Source of the DNA: Firmicutes bacterium AM55-24TS
GTDB lineage: Bacteria; Bacillota; Clostridia; UBA1381
DNA length: 64,000 nt
Direction: 5' to 3'
Assembly (NCBI GenBank): GCA_003460745.1
Contig: QTVU01000001.1
Location: 62,001-126,000, forward strand
Both the position numbers and the translations under genes were made by a program. Positions 1 through 9,675 of the stretch are shown here, one piece after another; position 1 is the first letter of the stretch, and the number at the start of each line of letters is the position of its first letter. The notes below the pieces were generated by a model. The model had not been told where the DNA came from. It worked only from the letters and a program-made list of their open reading frames with translations, and did not search any database.

Positions 1-2910
1 CCGCAACTCCTATTTGGAAACCCTCGCCGCCGCTCAATTTGCGTGCTTTCAGAGTCAAAGTATAGTTACGCATATCAGGGCTTGCATAATAGCATACCGC
101 ACCCGTATTATCCGACATTTGAGAAATCACACCGTTATCGTCTATAGACCAGTCACCGTTTGTTGTTTTCCATTCAGACTTATCAGCAGTTACAGTTGAA
201 TTTTCCGTTTTTACCTCTATATCTTTAAATTCATTATGTGTTCCCCAACTTCCAACTGCAACACCGCCTTTAAGTGCGTCGTCTTTTTCGATACCGTTCA
301 GCTTAACTTCTGTCGGCAAAGAATAATCACCTTGATTATTTGAGAACAGTGACTGAACGTAATAATTCGGTGTAAGAACGTAATCCGAATTATTAAACCA
401 AATCATATCCGCCGCCGACCACTGTGTATTGCCGTACTTCGCAAACATAGGCGCGTAGCTCGCCATACGCACAACGTCCGCATTTCTTTCAAGACCTGTC
501 ATAAACGCCGCCTCTGACAGTGCGTTATACCACGCATTACCCTTTGACGCATATTCACCCAAAAATACCTTTGTATTTGTGTCACGTCTGTAATTATCAT
601 ATCTGTAAGCGTGCTGTCTGAACCAATCGGCTGTTTCATAATAATGCTCGTCCATACGGTCGGCAAGTTCCTCGTGTTCATTCGCCCAATTCCATGCAAG
701 GTCGTTTGAACTTCCGCTTGACGCAGTACCTGACGTTGTTACAAGGTTAATATCGGGATATTTTTCGTGTATCTGCTTTGCAAATTCTTCATATCTTTCA
801 AAGTAAATATCGCCGTACTGCTCATTTCCGATACCTATGTACTTCATATTAAACGGCTCTTTATGTCCCATTTGAATACGCTTTTGCACCCATTCATTAC
901 TTTCATCAGTACCGTTTGCAAATTCGATAAGGTCAAGCGCATCGTCAATATACGGCTGTAATTTGTCCATAGGAACAAGGTGTTCTTCGTCCGTTGCACT
1001 TCCGCTGCGGACTTGACACGCAATACCGCAATTCAAAATCGGAACAGGCTCCATACCCAAGTCCTCGCACATTTGGAAATACTCATAAAAACCAAGTCCG
1101 TAAGTCATCATATACGGCTCTGTCGCAGACGGATTCCATATGTTTATCATTTCCTTACGCTCCGACACATCACCGATTGTATCTTTCCAGTTCCAAGCCG
1201 TATCCATTGTCTGTCCCTCAACGGCACAACCGCCCGGAAAACGCAAGAATTTAGGATGCATTGCTTCAAGCTGTTCCATCAAATCCTTACGCAAGCCGTG
1301 TCCTTTGTATGTATCCTCCGGCATAAGCGATACCATATCTACATCAAGGTCACTGTCGCCTGTATTTGTAACAATAATTCCGCTGCCGTCACTTTCAAGT
1401 TCTTCGTCAGCAGTGAATGTAACAGAATACTTTTTCCAATCGTCTTTTGAATTACATTTTATAACGGCAGCAGATTCATTAAAAGGTTCAACCTCAAAAC
1501 TAACCTTATGTTCATCTATTACAATTCCCAACGACACCGTCAGTTCACCCTCGCCGCGTGCATATACCGAAAAATCATATTTTTCGCCATTTTTAAATTC
1601 CATTCCGCTGAAAGATGTACCTTTATCGCAATCCCATTCGGTTCCGTCATAAAAACCGTCATTACAAATCATTTCACCTTTCGGAATGGTAATATATGTA
1701 GGATTATTTTCGTTCATCGGTTTATCTGTTTTAACCTGTATATTTTCGGCGGTATAATATTTGCCGTCCTCTCTGTTAGGCTCTTTATATATTGAATACA
1801 GTCCCCAATTATATAAATGTCCTTCTTTTTCATCACTCTTTTCAAAAGAACGGTTTTGCACCATTTCCGCATAAAGTCCGCCGTCTGCGGCAGAGTTAAT
1901 ATCCTCAAAGAACAATCCCCACATATCGTCCGAAACGTCCTTACTTCTGTCCGAAGCGTCAATATCAATCGAATAAGGTTCTTCCTCACTGCCCGTCACA
2001 TACAGTGTATACTCTCTTTCTGTGTTGCCGTATGACTGCACAAGTGTTACTGTTTCGGCGGTTTTATTATGCTTAACCGCACCTGTTTCGGTGTTTATAA
2101 GTCCGAGATTATCCGTTTCATTCCACACAATGCCGTCTGCCTGCGGTAAAGTTATACTGTCACCTGTCACAATCTGTTCATCGTCTATCGCATATGAATC
2201 AAGCATAACATCGGCATTTATTTCACCGTCAGACATAACTTTTAATATTTCGTCCTGTGAAAGTGCGGTGTTATAAACTCTGAAATCGTCCACTACCGCC
2301 GACAAATATGCGTCACCGTCATAGTGCGACTTACCTATATAATTAGCAGTGTTTGTAAGCTCGGATATATCCTTTATACCCGACTTACTCTTTATAAGTC
2401 TGCCGTTTCTGTAGTAAGAAACAGTATCGCCTTTAATTGTTATCGCATAGTTTACCCAATCTTTTGCGGTTTCCTGCGTACAATCCATTGTATCAACGGT
2501 TGCACCGTTTTTTATCTCCACTCTTGAAGCACCGCCGCTGTACGGTGCAAAGAAAAAGTTTTGATTTGAGTCAGTACCAAAATCGAAAACTCTGCCCCAT
2601 GTTGTGAATTTATTAATCTTCACCCACGTTGTAATCGTCATATCGCTTGACAGAATATTATCCGGCAATTCGGCATAGCCGTCAGTACCGTCAAGCAAAA
2701 GACTTTACCCTTGTTACCGTCATCAGTTACACTTGCATCGCCCGACAGTTTCAATTCATTCTTGCCGTTTTGGTCGGCAAGCTGTTTGTTTCCGTCAAAC
2801 GTGTACTGTACAACGGGTTTCGGTACATTTTCCGTCGCAATGCTCACACACGGTAATGACGTAAACGTCATTGCCAACGCAGATACCACTGCAATAAGTT
2901 GTTTTTTCAT
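1..2910 (-). pseudogene. GH51 alpha-L-arabinofuranosidase, frameshifted, 3' end beyond window
   Basis: Secreted enzyme expected to release terminal arabinose from arabinan or arabinoxylan. It starts MKKQLIAVVSALAM with a signal peptide of about 26 residues, preceded by GAGGGAG. A LamG/concanavalin-like domain follows (about residues 35-210), then a short Ig-like stretch, then a GH51 region beginning at GLFFEDINSAADGGLYAE. RFPGG lies near 1229-1243. GIGNEQYG carries the probable acid/base Glu (codon 821-823), and FLGEYAS the probable nucleophile Glu (codon 554-556). The frame breaks at the A4 run 2697-2700: upstream reads GKVF then out of frame to a stop at 2638, while the other frame is open from there to base 1. 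One extra A gives GKVFLLDGTDGYAELP, which fits LamG. The gene follows holA by 26 bp, so it is probably co-transcribed with comEC-holA. Family assignment is firm; whether the frameshift is real is unknown. Confidence 0.85.
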
Positions 2911-2936
2911 AATTTCTCCCTCTTTTTATATAAATT

Positions 2937-3973
2937 TTATCTGTGACTTCTGTAAATACATTCCGCAACATATTGTTCCAATGCATTCCAATCTTCAATA
3001 CGTCCTTCTTTTATCGCCAAGTCAATCTCCGCAACTCGCCTTACCATCCAAACAAGCGAATCCTCCGAAAAGCCTTTTGCGCTGTTATATATTTTCTTGC
3101 AACGAACAACGGAACGCCTATTTCCGATGCCACCTCAGCTTGTGGCGCACCGTTCATTAATTTTACACGAAGCATTTTTTCAAATGTCGAAAGCATTAAA
3201 TATATAAGCGTAAACACATTTTCTTTGACCGTTTTTAAATCGGCAAGCGTTTCCATTGCCTTTTGTGTATTGCCGAGCATAATCGCGTCAGTAAGTTCAA
3301 AAACGATAACTTCCATTGACTTTGAAACAACTCTGTCAATATCGGTTTTATATATTTCTTCATTACAAAAATCAATCAGCTTTTTAATTTCATTATTAAT
3401 ACTCGCCAAACCACTGTCACATATGGTTATAAGGTAATACGCATTTTCTTTTGAAATCTTCTTTTTTGCGTTCAGAAATTGCTTGACAACCCACGTCACA
3501 AGGTCAGCCTCGCTCAAATAAGTAAATTCAACCACTGTTCCGACCTTTGCCGCCGCCTTATACAAAGCACTTCTTTTATCAACCGCTGTTTCATCAAAAA
3601 TCACGACCGTATCGTCAGATATTCTTTTAAACTTTTCGGTCCAAAATTCCTTTTTTTCTTCTGTCGATGCCTCATCTTTTCCGCTTTTCAACTGAAAAAT
3701 ACCGCTGTCCTTAATGTGTATCAGCTTTTTATCCGTCATCATCGGAAAGCTTTCCCATGCGTCGTCATATTCCGAAAACGCAACGTCACGGCCTTCAATT
3801 TTTATGTGGTTAAAGTCCGGAAAACCGCCGTCCGGAACGCAGTCTTTTACCCTATTAACGTACATTTCACGCAGGTAATCCTCCTCACCGTAAAACACAT
3901 ACAAAGGCGCTAAAATACCCTCTTTAAGCTGTTTTTTCAGTTTTAACAAATTTCCGTTTTTCTTTTCCGCCAT
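2937..3973 (-). CDS. holA: DNA polymerase III delta subunit HolA, frameshifted near the C-terminus
   Basis: Clamp-loader delta subunit that opens the beta clamp during replication. The N-terminal part (LAPLYVFYGEEDYLREMYVNR) is the typical delta opening, followed by an AAA+-like region and the all-alpha collar domain. The uninterrupted frame is 310 residues and ends abruptly with RRIRLFGW at 3041. Adding one A in the A4 run 3068-3071 restores AFSEDSLVWMVRRVAEIDLAIKEG and a stop at 2937, the normal delta C-terminus (a helix with DLAIKEG), giving about 345 residues. The start is 2 bp after the comEC stop, with its AGGAGA inside the last comEC codons, so the two are translationally coupled. Because holA is normally essential, a sequencing or assembly indel is more likely than true loss. 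Confidence 0.88.
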
Positions 3974-3975
3974 TC

Positions 3976-6279
3976 TTATCTCCTATTATATATATCAGTT
4001 TCGGCACTGCCGTTTTTATGTATTATAAATTTTATATCGCCGTCATAATCAGTACGAAAAACCTGTGCATTTTTCAGTCTTTCAAGTACATCGTCATTCG
4101 GCAAATTATATGGATTATTCTCACCGACGCTTATAACTGCATATTCGGGAGTTAATTTTTCAACCCATTCTTCACACGTTGCGGTATTCGAGCCGTGATG
4201 TGCAACCTTTAACAAGTCCGTTTTGCCTGCTTTTCCGTCATCAATCAAATTCTTTTCGGCAAATGATGACATATCACCCGTAAATGTTGCAGAAAAACCG
4301 TTATACTCGACGTAATACACATATGAAGTATCATTTTCATCATCACTTAACCCTGTCTTATTTGACGGAGGAATAATTCTTATTGTCATTCCGTTATTAT
4401 AAGTAAGAAGTGTTTCCTGTGAAATGTAATGCACTGTCGTGCCGTTTTCCCTTGCGGTATTTTCAAGTGCCGAACGCCATTCACTGCCCTCCATATTATC
4501 GGGCAGAAATAAATTTCTTACCTTTATATTCTCCATTGCCGCTATAATTCCCTGCACATGGTCTTGATGATAATGACTAACAAACGCACTGTCTGCCTTT
4601 GTTATCCCCTCTGTTTCAAGATAATCAAGGTACACCTTTTCACCGGGGTTGTAATCAGAATACGAATTACCACCGCCGCCGTCTATAAGCACATTAAATC
4701 GGTACGGTGCTTGAATTACCGCACCGTCACCCTGACCGACATTGACGAATGTAATTTCCACATTATTTGTACTAATCACTTCGCCTATTACATACGAAGT
4801 CATCAATGCCGCCGCAACAAAAATCGCAATACGCATTTGACTGTTTTTCTTCTTAATATATTTCACTCCGCAGACAACGGCAAGAGTGTATATAATAAGT
4901 AATAACAAATTCGGTTTTGCAACTGTATGCGATACAAGACCGAGTTTATATGAAATTGTCGGCACAAGTTTTAGTATAAACAGCACACAGTCAACCGCCT
5001 GTTTAAACAGCGGTGCGGTATTGAATACCACAAGCATTACAAGCAAAATCGGTGCAAGCACCATAATCACCGTCACACAAGGCAACATTATTATTGACAA
5101 AACAATAGAATATATCGAAACAGCACCGAAAAAGTACGCTGAAACAGGCAAAAGTCCGATTGTACAAATTATGCCTATCGCAAAAAGTATGCGAATGTAT
5201 TTTATATGTATAAATTTAAGTTTACCGTGCACACAGTCGTAAAAGTAATATATCATAATTGCCGACAGTACCGACATCACAAATCCTGCGTCAAACAGCA
5301 TTATCGGATTTGCCGCCCCGACCGCAAGCAACGTTATACCGACTATATCCGGATAATATTTACGTCCGAATTTACTTTCGGTAAATATAATTATCGCTAT
5401 CATCACAGCCAATCTGATCGAAACGGTATTGTTTGCATTGGCAAAAGCATATATAATAAGAAGAAACACCGTCAAAATATCGCGTGTCCTCTTTTTGAAT
5501 ATGCCCAAAACAAGCGTTATTAAGGACATTAAAAGCATTATATGAAGATACGAAGAATAAAAATATCTTTTCGTACCCGTTTTGGTAAGTATCTTATCAA
5601 AATCGTCCGAAAATTCTTTTTTATCCCCTATCAGCACAGCTTTCATTATCGCATTGTAATCGCCCTTGTAATGCTTGTCAATTAATTTTGAAATTGAGTT
5701 CTTAAACGAATTGTTAATCGCATATGGTGAATAATCTTTTATCACTTCGTCCGAAAGTTTAACTTCACTGCTGTATGATTTAAAGAAAATCCCCAATTTT
5801 TTATAATATTTCTTATAATCAAAGCCATTTCTATTCAATTTTTCAGGAAGTTCGTCGATAAATCCGCCGAAAGTTACGGTATCACCGTATTCCGGCTTAT
5901 TATCGGAAGTAAGAAGGATTTTATCCCTTACCTTTTCATTATTTACTTTACGCACATCAATTACATATCGTACATTTTCATCTTCTTCGCTGTCCTGCGG
6001 TATCTCGCACACGCGCCCGACGGCAGTCACATACCGCCCTTCATACTTATACAAATCATGCGCATTTTCGCTTACTTGGTCGTTGCAAAGAACTGTGCCC
6101 ATAACAAGCGCCGTCATCATAACAAGTATTTTTGTATTGAATTTATGTTTAAAAACCGACACAACTGTCAATACCATTATAAGGGACAAAAGAAAAATTA
6201 ATGCAAACGCAATGTCTATACGTTCGTAAATATACACCCCAATCGAAAAGAATACGGCGATTTTAATATATTCAACCAT
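3976..6279 (-). CDS. comEC: ComEC/Rec2 DNA-uptake channel with C-terminal metallo-beta-lactamase domain
   Basis: Membrane channel that carries single-stranded DNA across the cytoplasmic membrane in natural transformation. The protein has 767 residues. The N-terminal part has two hydrophobic segments and a soluble DUF4131-like region (about 20-180). A multi-pass competence domain covers about 190-480. The metallo-beta-lactamase-like domain starts at VNVGQGDGAVIQAP (about 505), with the metal motif SHYHQDHVQG (about 566) and AHHGSNTATC further on. Length and order match the fused ComEC class. The ATG at 6279 has AAGGAG eight bases upstream. It is first gene of the comEC-holA-arabinofuranosidase operon, and comEC next to holA is a common Firmicutes arrangement. 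No frameshift is seen. Confidence 0.95.
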   Translation of the reverse strand: MVEYIKIAVFFSIGVYIYERIDIAFALIFLLSLIMVLTVVSVFKHKFNTKILVMMTALVMGTVLCNDQVSENAHDLYKYEGRYVTAVGRVCEIPQDSEEDENVRYVIDVRKVNNEKVRDKILLTSDNKPEYGDTVTFGGFIDELPEKLNRNGFDYKKYYKKLGIFFKSYSSEVKLSDEVIKDYSPYAINNSFKNSISKLIDKHYKGDYNAIMKAVLIGDKKEFSDDFDKILTKTGTKRYFYSSYLHIMLLMSLITLVLGIFKKRTRDILTVFLLIIYAFANANNTVSIRLAVMIAIIIFTESKFGRKYYPDIVGITLLAVGAANPIMLFDAGFVMSVLSAIMIYYFYDCVHGKLKFIHIKYIRILFAIGIICTIGLLPVSAYFFGAVSIYSIVLSIIMLPCVTVIMVLAPILLVMLVVFNTAPLFKQAVDCVLFILKLVPTISYKLGLVSHTVAKPNLLLLIIYTLAVVCGVKYIKKKNSQMRIAIFVAAALMTSYVIGEVISTNNVEITFVNVGQGDGAVIQAPYRFNVLIDGGGGNSYSDYNPGEKVYLDYLETEGITKADSAFVSHYHQDHVQGIIAAMENIKVRNLFLPDNMEGSEWRSALENTARENGTTVHYISQETLLTYNNGMTIRIIPPSNKTGLSDDENDTSYVYYVEYNGFSATFTGDMSSFAEKNLIDDGKAGKTDLLKVAHHGSNTATCEEWVEKLTPEYAVISVGENNPYNLPNDDVLERLKNAQVFRTDYDGDIKFIIHKNGSAETDIYNRR

Positions 6280-6303
6280 ATTTCTTACTCCTTGTATGCT
6301 TTA

Positions 6304-6332
6304 ATTATATCAAATCGCAGTTTTCTTTACAA
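6304..6332 (-). promoter_or_regulatory. Probable promoter of the comEC-holA operon
   Basis: On the minus strand TTGTAA (6332-6327) and TATAAT (6309-6304) are separated by 17 bp, about 25 bp upstream of the comEC start. The -10 is perfect and the -35 matches four of six positions. A TGTAAY array begins just upstream (6339-6428) and could control it. Confidence 0.65.
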
Positions 6333-6338
6333 CGGCAA

Positions 6339-6428
6339 TGTAACTTTTGTAATCTTTGTAACGCGTTTGTAATATAAATGCACCGATTTTTACAAAGAAA
6401 CATACTTTACTCGTAATCTGCCTGTAAT
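6339..6428 (+). promoter_or_regulatory. Array of TGTAAY boxes, including WalR-type direct repeats
   Basis: TGTAAC/TGTAAT hexamers start at 6339, 6348, 6357 and 6368. The pair at 6357-6373 reads TGTAACGCGTTTGTAAT and fits the published WalR consensus TGTWAH-N5-TGTWAH exactly. CGTAATCTGCCTGTAAT at 6412-6428 differs at one position. The region lies between comEC (minus) and a NlpC/P60 hydrolase (plus), and wall hydrolases are typical WalRK targets. The rest of the 450-bp gap (to 6600) is AT-rich with further RTTACA hexamers and no gene. Confidence 0.5.
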
Positions 6429-6609
6429 ATTAGGCTGAAATTCTGTAATTTTTGAATTATTTGAATTTTGTACACTTTTACATTATTTCACCTACAAAAC
6501 GTACTGTTTATGCGACACATTGAACATTTTACCCCTCGTTTTATGTTACAAAAGCTACTGTTTTATTACTGAATTGTTACAAAAAGAATACGATACGATT
6601 AAAAAAGTG

Positions 6610-6638
6610 TTGACAAATGGTTTAATGTGGTGTATAAT
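6610..6638 (+). promoter_or_regulatory. Consensus sigma-A promoter of the NlpC/P60 gene
   Basis: Perfect TTGACA (6610-6615), 17-bp spacer and perfect TATAAT (6633-6638). The likely transcript starts near 6645, leaving a leader of about 85 nt. The ribosome site AGGAGG at 6715-6720 precedes the ATG at 6730. Confidence 0.85.
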
Positions 6639-6729
6639 CCTGTTTGTAATGTTTTAGAAATATATTAGAAATACAAATGCAATTTAAGTAATCGTTAAGA
6701 AAACTTAAATCATTAGGAGGTTTTATTTT

Positions 6730-7971
6730 ATGAAGAACTTTAAGCATTCACTTATTGCTGTAATAGCAGTAGCAATGATAAGTTCACTTGCAGTAGCACA
6801 AGCATCCGGCTTAAACAATTCAAAAACAGAAAGAGAACAAAGAATAAATGCGGCAGCAGCAGAGCAGAGCATAACAATCGCTCAAAAGGATATTACAGAC
6901 GCAGTTAAAGGTACTGCCGAGATTTCAACAGAATCTACAGAGACTTCTGCTGAAAATACAGCAGAAGAAAGCGAAATCGCGGCAAAGAGTTTTTACCCTC
7001 TTGGCTATGTACTTATCTCAAACGGTTCACTTGACGTAAGAGAAACTCCGTCAGACGAGGCTAACGTTATCGACAAAGTCGAAGTATGTACAGAAGTTGA
7101 AGTTATGGAAAACTCAGAGGGTTGGTACAAAATAGCTTATAACGGCGGTAAGACAGGTTATGTTCCAAGCGAATCGATAACTCAAGATAAAAACCTTGCA
7201 GACGAGGCTAAAAAGAGTTATACTAATTACAGAATTGCTCAAGTTACACTTTCAGGCGAATCTGTAAGAGTAAGAAGTGCAGCAAACACTGACGCAGATG
7301 TTATAGAAGAACTTTCAGACGGTACTTATGTATATGTACTAAGCGGTGAAAATGATTTTATAAAGATTTGCTACGGTGATGACTATAAAGAAGGTTACGT
7401 TATCAATACTTCCCTTCAATTCACAGGCGAATGGATAGAAAAAGACACTATCGCACAAAAGCAACAGGAAATTGCAGACGCAAAGGCAGCCGCTGAAAGA
7501 GCAGAAAGAATTGCCAAGCAAAACGCAGCCGCAGCCAACGTTGCAACATCTGCACCGTCAGCATCTTCACAATCAGAAGAAACACAGTCGGCTCCGTCAT
7601 CTTCATCAAAGGGACAAGCCATCGTAAACACAGCAATGCAGTATCTTGGTGTTCCGTATGTTTGGGGCGGTACTTCCCCATCAGGTTTCGACTGCAGCGG
7701 TCTTGTGCAGTATGTATGTTCAAAGAACGGTATCAGCGTAAGCCGTGTAGCGGCAGACCAAAGAAATAACGGAACTTATGTAAGTCGTGACAACCTACAA
7801 CCGGGTGACCTTGTATTTTTCGGTAAGGGCGGAAACATTCACCACGTTGGTATCTATGTAGGTAACGGAAATATGATTCACGCTCCTCAAACAGGTGACG
7901 TTGTTAAGATTTCTTCAATCAATACAGAATACCGTATTTCTCAATACGCAGGTGCAGTAAGAGTTTACTAA
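6730..7971 (+). CDS. Secreted SH3 / NlpC-P60 cell-wall hydrolase
   Basis: Peptidoglycan endopeptidase that cleaves stem peptides outside the cell. Residues 1-27 are a signal peptide (MKNFKHSLIAVIAVAMISSL). Two bacterial SH3 domains lie at about 88-150 (GSLDVRETPSDEANVIDKV) and 170-232 (ESVRVRSAANTDADVIEEL). An Ala/Glu/Lys coiled coil covers about 238-268 and a Ser/Ala linker follows. The NlpC/P60 domain fills about 297-413: catalytic Cys in FDCSGLVQY (about 321), His in HHVGIYVG (about 371) and the third His in MIHAPQ (about 383). The 413-residue length is typical. The gene is monocistronic: strong promoter at 6610 and intrinsic terminator at 7984. The upstream WalR-like box suggests control by a wall-homeostasis two-component system (inference). 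Confidence 0.93.
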   Translation: MKNFKHSLIAVIAVAMISSLAVAQASGLNNSKTEREQRINAAAAEQSITIAQKDITDAVKGTAEISTESTETSAENTAEESEIAAKSFYPLGYVLISNGSLDVRETPSDEANVIDKVEVCTEVEVMENSEGWYKIAYNGGKTGYVPSESITQDKNLADEAKKSYTNYRIAQVTLSGESVRVRSAANTDADVIEELSDGTYVYVLSGENDFIKICYGDDYKEGYVINTSLQFTGEWIEKDTIAQKQQEIADAKAAAERAERIAKQNAAAANVATSAPSASSQSEETQSAPSSSSKGQAIVNTAMQYLGVPYVWGGTSPSGFDCSGLVQYVCSKNGISVSRVAADQRNNGTYVSRDNLQPGDLVFFGKGGNIHHVGIYVGNGNMIHAPQTGDVVKISSINTEYRISQYAGAVRVY

Positions 7972-7983
7972 TTCGATTTAATT

Positions 7984-8018
7984 ATACTGTCCTCTCAAAA
8001 TGAGAGGACAGTATTTTT
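7984..8018 (+). terminator. Intrinsic terminator after the NlpC/P60 gene
   Basis: Stem ATACTGTCCTCTC / GAGAGGACAGTAT (13 bp), loop AAAAT, followed by a T run, 13 bp after the stop codon. Confidence 0.92.
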
Positions 8019-8039
8019 GTGTTATTTTACAGTTAATTA

Positions 8040-8069
8040 TTGACATAAATCTGTTCGATATGATATAAT
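8040..8069 (+). promoter_or_regulatory. Promoter of the stalk-domain protein gene
   Basis: TTGACA (8040-8045), 18-bp spacer, TATAAT (8064-8069). The ribosome site AAGGAG at 8098-8103 precedes the ATG at 8112. Confidence 0.8.
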
Positions 8070-8111
8070 TCGATTATAAATATTGTAAATTACGGAAAAG
8101 GAGATGTTGTT

Positions 8112-9122
8112 ATGAAGAAAAAAATTATAAGCCTGCTTTCCGCACTTGCTCTTACTGCTCAAATCGTGCCATGCGCTTTGGCTGACAATGATGTGAAAGT
8201 GTATGTAAACGACACGGAAATGGTTACAGACGCACCTATAATTATCGAAAACGACCACACACTTGTACCTGTACGGGCAATCTTGGAATATCTTGACTAC
8301 AATGTAGATTGGGACGGTGACGCACAAAAGGTTACAATCGCAAAAGATGAAACTACATTACATCTAATAATCGGTGACACGCAAGCAACTCGTGACATCA
8401 TATATAAAGGTAACACACATAGCTATAAAAATCCTCTTGAAGTCGCACCGCAAATAATCAATGACTCCACATACATTCCGCTTTCCGATGTTGCAAAAGC
8501 ATTTGCTTTAAACATCACTTGGGACAGCGACAACAGAGAAGTCCACATCACCCAATACAAAAAGGGAGATTTAACTCCGCTAATTGAATTCGGCATTATT
8601 TCAGATGACGATTTAAACAAAGGCGAATACATCACAACTCAAGAGGCACTCAACACAATACAAAAATTTTATACAATGCCGAGCGAGTCGTATTTTAATC
8701 GTTGGTATTCGTATGATAAATTTGAAAGCCTGAACAATATTGACGATTCATCAAAAAAGTTACTTATTCATCTTCATTCCCGAAACTTGCTGACATTTGA
8801 TGATATAGCAGAATTAAAGCTTGAAGATAATCTTACCAATCTTCAAGCATTGACTTATGCCATACGAATGACAGGCAGTACATACGATTGCAGCTCTCAA
8901 ATCAAAGAAATAAGACTGAGCGAGCCAAGCGATATTTACAGCACCGCTTACGAAAGAAGCTTTATCGATACAGAAGATACCGCAAACACACAATCGCCTA
9001 TATCAAGGGCAGATTTTTACGAACTTTTGAATAAAATATTGTTCTTTAACTATTCAAGAGGTGGCGGTGCAGGTATATATACAACAAGTTTATATGAAAC
9101 ATTGCAAAAACAAATTTCGTAA
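8112..9122 (+). CDS. Secreted copper-amine-oxidase N-terminal (stalk) domain protein
   Basis: Residues 1-24 are a signal peptide (MKKKIISLLSALALTAQIVPCALA). Residues about 28-148 form two copies of the stalk repeat named after copper amine oxidase. The repeat cores are VYVNDTEMVTDAPIIIENDHT, LVPVRAILEYLDYNVDWDGD and, later, TYIPLSDVAKAFALNITWD. There are no oxidase residues, so the name does not imply an enzyme; in Clostridia this module is common in wall-associated proteins. The remaining ~190 residues (from EFGIISDDDLNKGEYITTQEAL) are mostly helical, with a faint resemblance to degenerate SLH repeats. I cannot assign them a function. It has its own promoter and terminator and is flanked by a wall hydrolase, so a cell-envelope role is likely. 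Confidence 0.85.
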   Translation: MKKKIISLLSALALTAQIVPCALADNDVKVYVNDTEMVTDAPIIIENDHTLVPVRAILEYLDYNVDWDGDAQKVTIAKDETTLHLIIGDTQATRDIIYKGNTHSYKNPLEVAPQIINDSTYIPLSDVAKAFALNITWDSDNREVHITQYKKGDLTPLIEFGIISDDDLNKGEYITTQEALNTIQKFYTMPSESYFNRWYSYDKFESLNNIDDSSKKLLIHLHSRNLLTFDDIAELKLEDNLTNLQALTYAIRMTGSTYDCSSQIKEIRLSEPSDIYSTAYERSFIDTEDTANTQSPISRADFYELLNKILFFNYSRGGGAGIYTTSLYETLQKQIS

Positions 9123-9127
9123 TTCAT

Positions 9128-9162
9128 AAAAAACCTAAACTCAAAAGAGTTTAGGTTTTTAT
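9128..9162 (+). terminator. Intrinsic terminator after the stalk protein gene
   Basis: AAAACCTAAACTC / GAGTTTAGGTTTT stem with an AAAA loop and a T tract, a few bases after the stop. The A-rich 5' side means it could work on both strands. Confidence 0.9.
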
Positions 9163-9170
9163 TTTGCCTA

Positions 9171-9219
9171 TTGACAAAATTCGCATACAGAGTTATAATA
9201 GTTAGCAAGCTAACTATTA
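9171..9219 (+). promoter_or_regulatory. MarR operon promoter with overlapping perfect palindromic operator
   Basis: TTGACA (9171-9176), 17 bp, TATAAT (9194-9199). A perfect palindrome with 11-bp arms TAATAGTTAGC / GCTAACTATTA and AA at its centre spans 9196-9219, covering the -10 and the start site. Its core TTAGCAAGCTAA equals the consensus site of SlyA-type MarR regulators. Autorepression by the adjacent MarR protein is the obvious reading. Confidence 0.85.
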
Positions 9220-9243
9220 GCATACTAATAATAGAGGTGTTTT

Positions 9244-9675
9244 ATGGATAAAAGTTTTCATTATATGATAATGGTAAACCAATCATTGTTTCAAAAAAAG
9301 GTATTGGACGCTCTATCCCCCTATAAACTCACGGCAGGTCAGCCGAAAGTGCTTGACTATTTAGGTAAGCATAACGGTTGCATACAAAAATCAATCGCCA
9401 CAGGGTGTCAAATCGAGCCGGCAACGCTTACCGGCATACTGTCACGCATGGAAGAAAAAAAGCTTATTAAACGTCAAACAAAGGACGGAAACAAGCGTTC
9501 TTTATATGTGTATTTGACCGATGAGGGCAAACGGCTTCAAGAAATAGTGAATGATACTTTTGAAAAAGTCGAAAATGAGATTTTGGGCGGAATTTCAGAA
9601 AGTGAAAAGGAGCAGTTTATCAATACATTTTTTAAAATATGCAATAATATGACAAATACGGAGGAATTACAGTGA
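9244..9675 (+). CDS. MarR-family transcriptional regulator
   Basis: A 143-residue winged-helix DNA-binding protein of normal MarR length. It has an N-terminal dimerisation helix and a recognition region IAKSIATGCQIEPATLTGILSR-like (visible pieces: CQIEPATLTGILSRMEEKKLI). The wing is RQTKDGNKRSLYVYLTDEGKRL, the typical MarR D-x-R/K wing, followed by a C-terminal helix. It most probably represses its own operon through the palindrome over its promoter and is released by a ligand that cannot be named from sequence. It overlaps the next gene by four bases (GTGA), so the only obvious target is the coupled membrane protein. Confidence 0.92.
   Translation: MDKSFHYMIMVNQSLFQKKVLDALSPYKLTAGQPKVLDYLGKHNGCIQKSIATGCQIEPATLTGILSRMEEKKLIKRQTKDGNKRSLYVYLTDEGKRLQEIVNDTFEKVENEILGGISESEKEQFINTFFKICNNMTNTEELQ

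Noticed and set aside
8112..9122. Copper amine oxidase enzyme
   Set aside because: Only the stalk repeats that share the name are present; there is no topaquinone or copper site.
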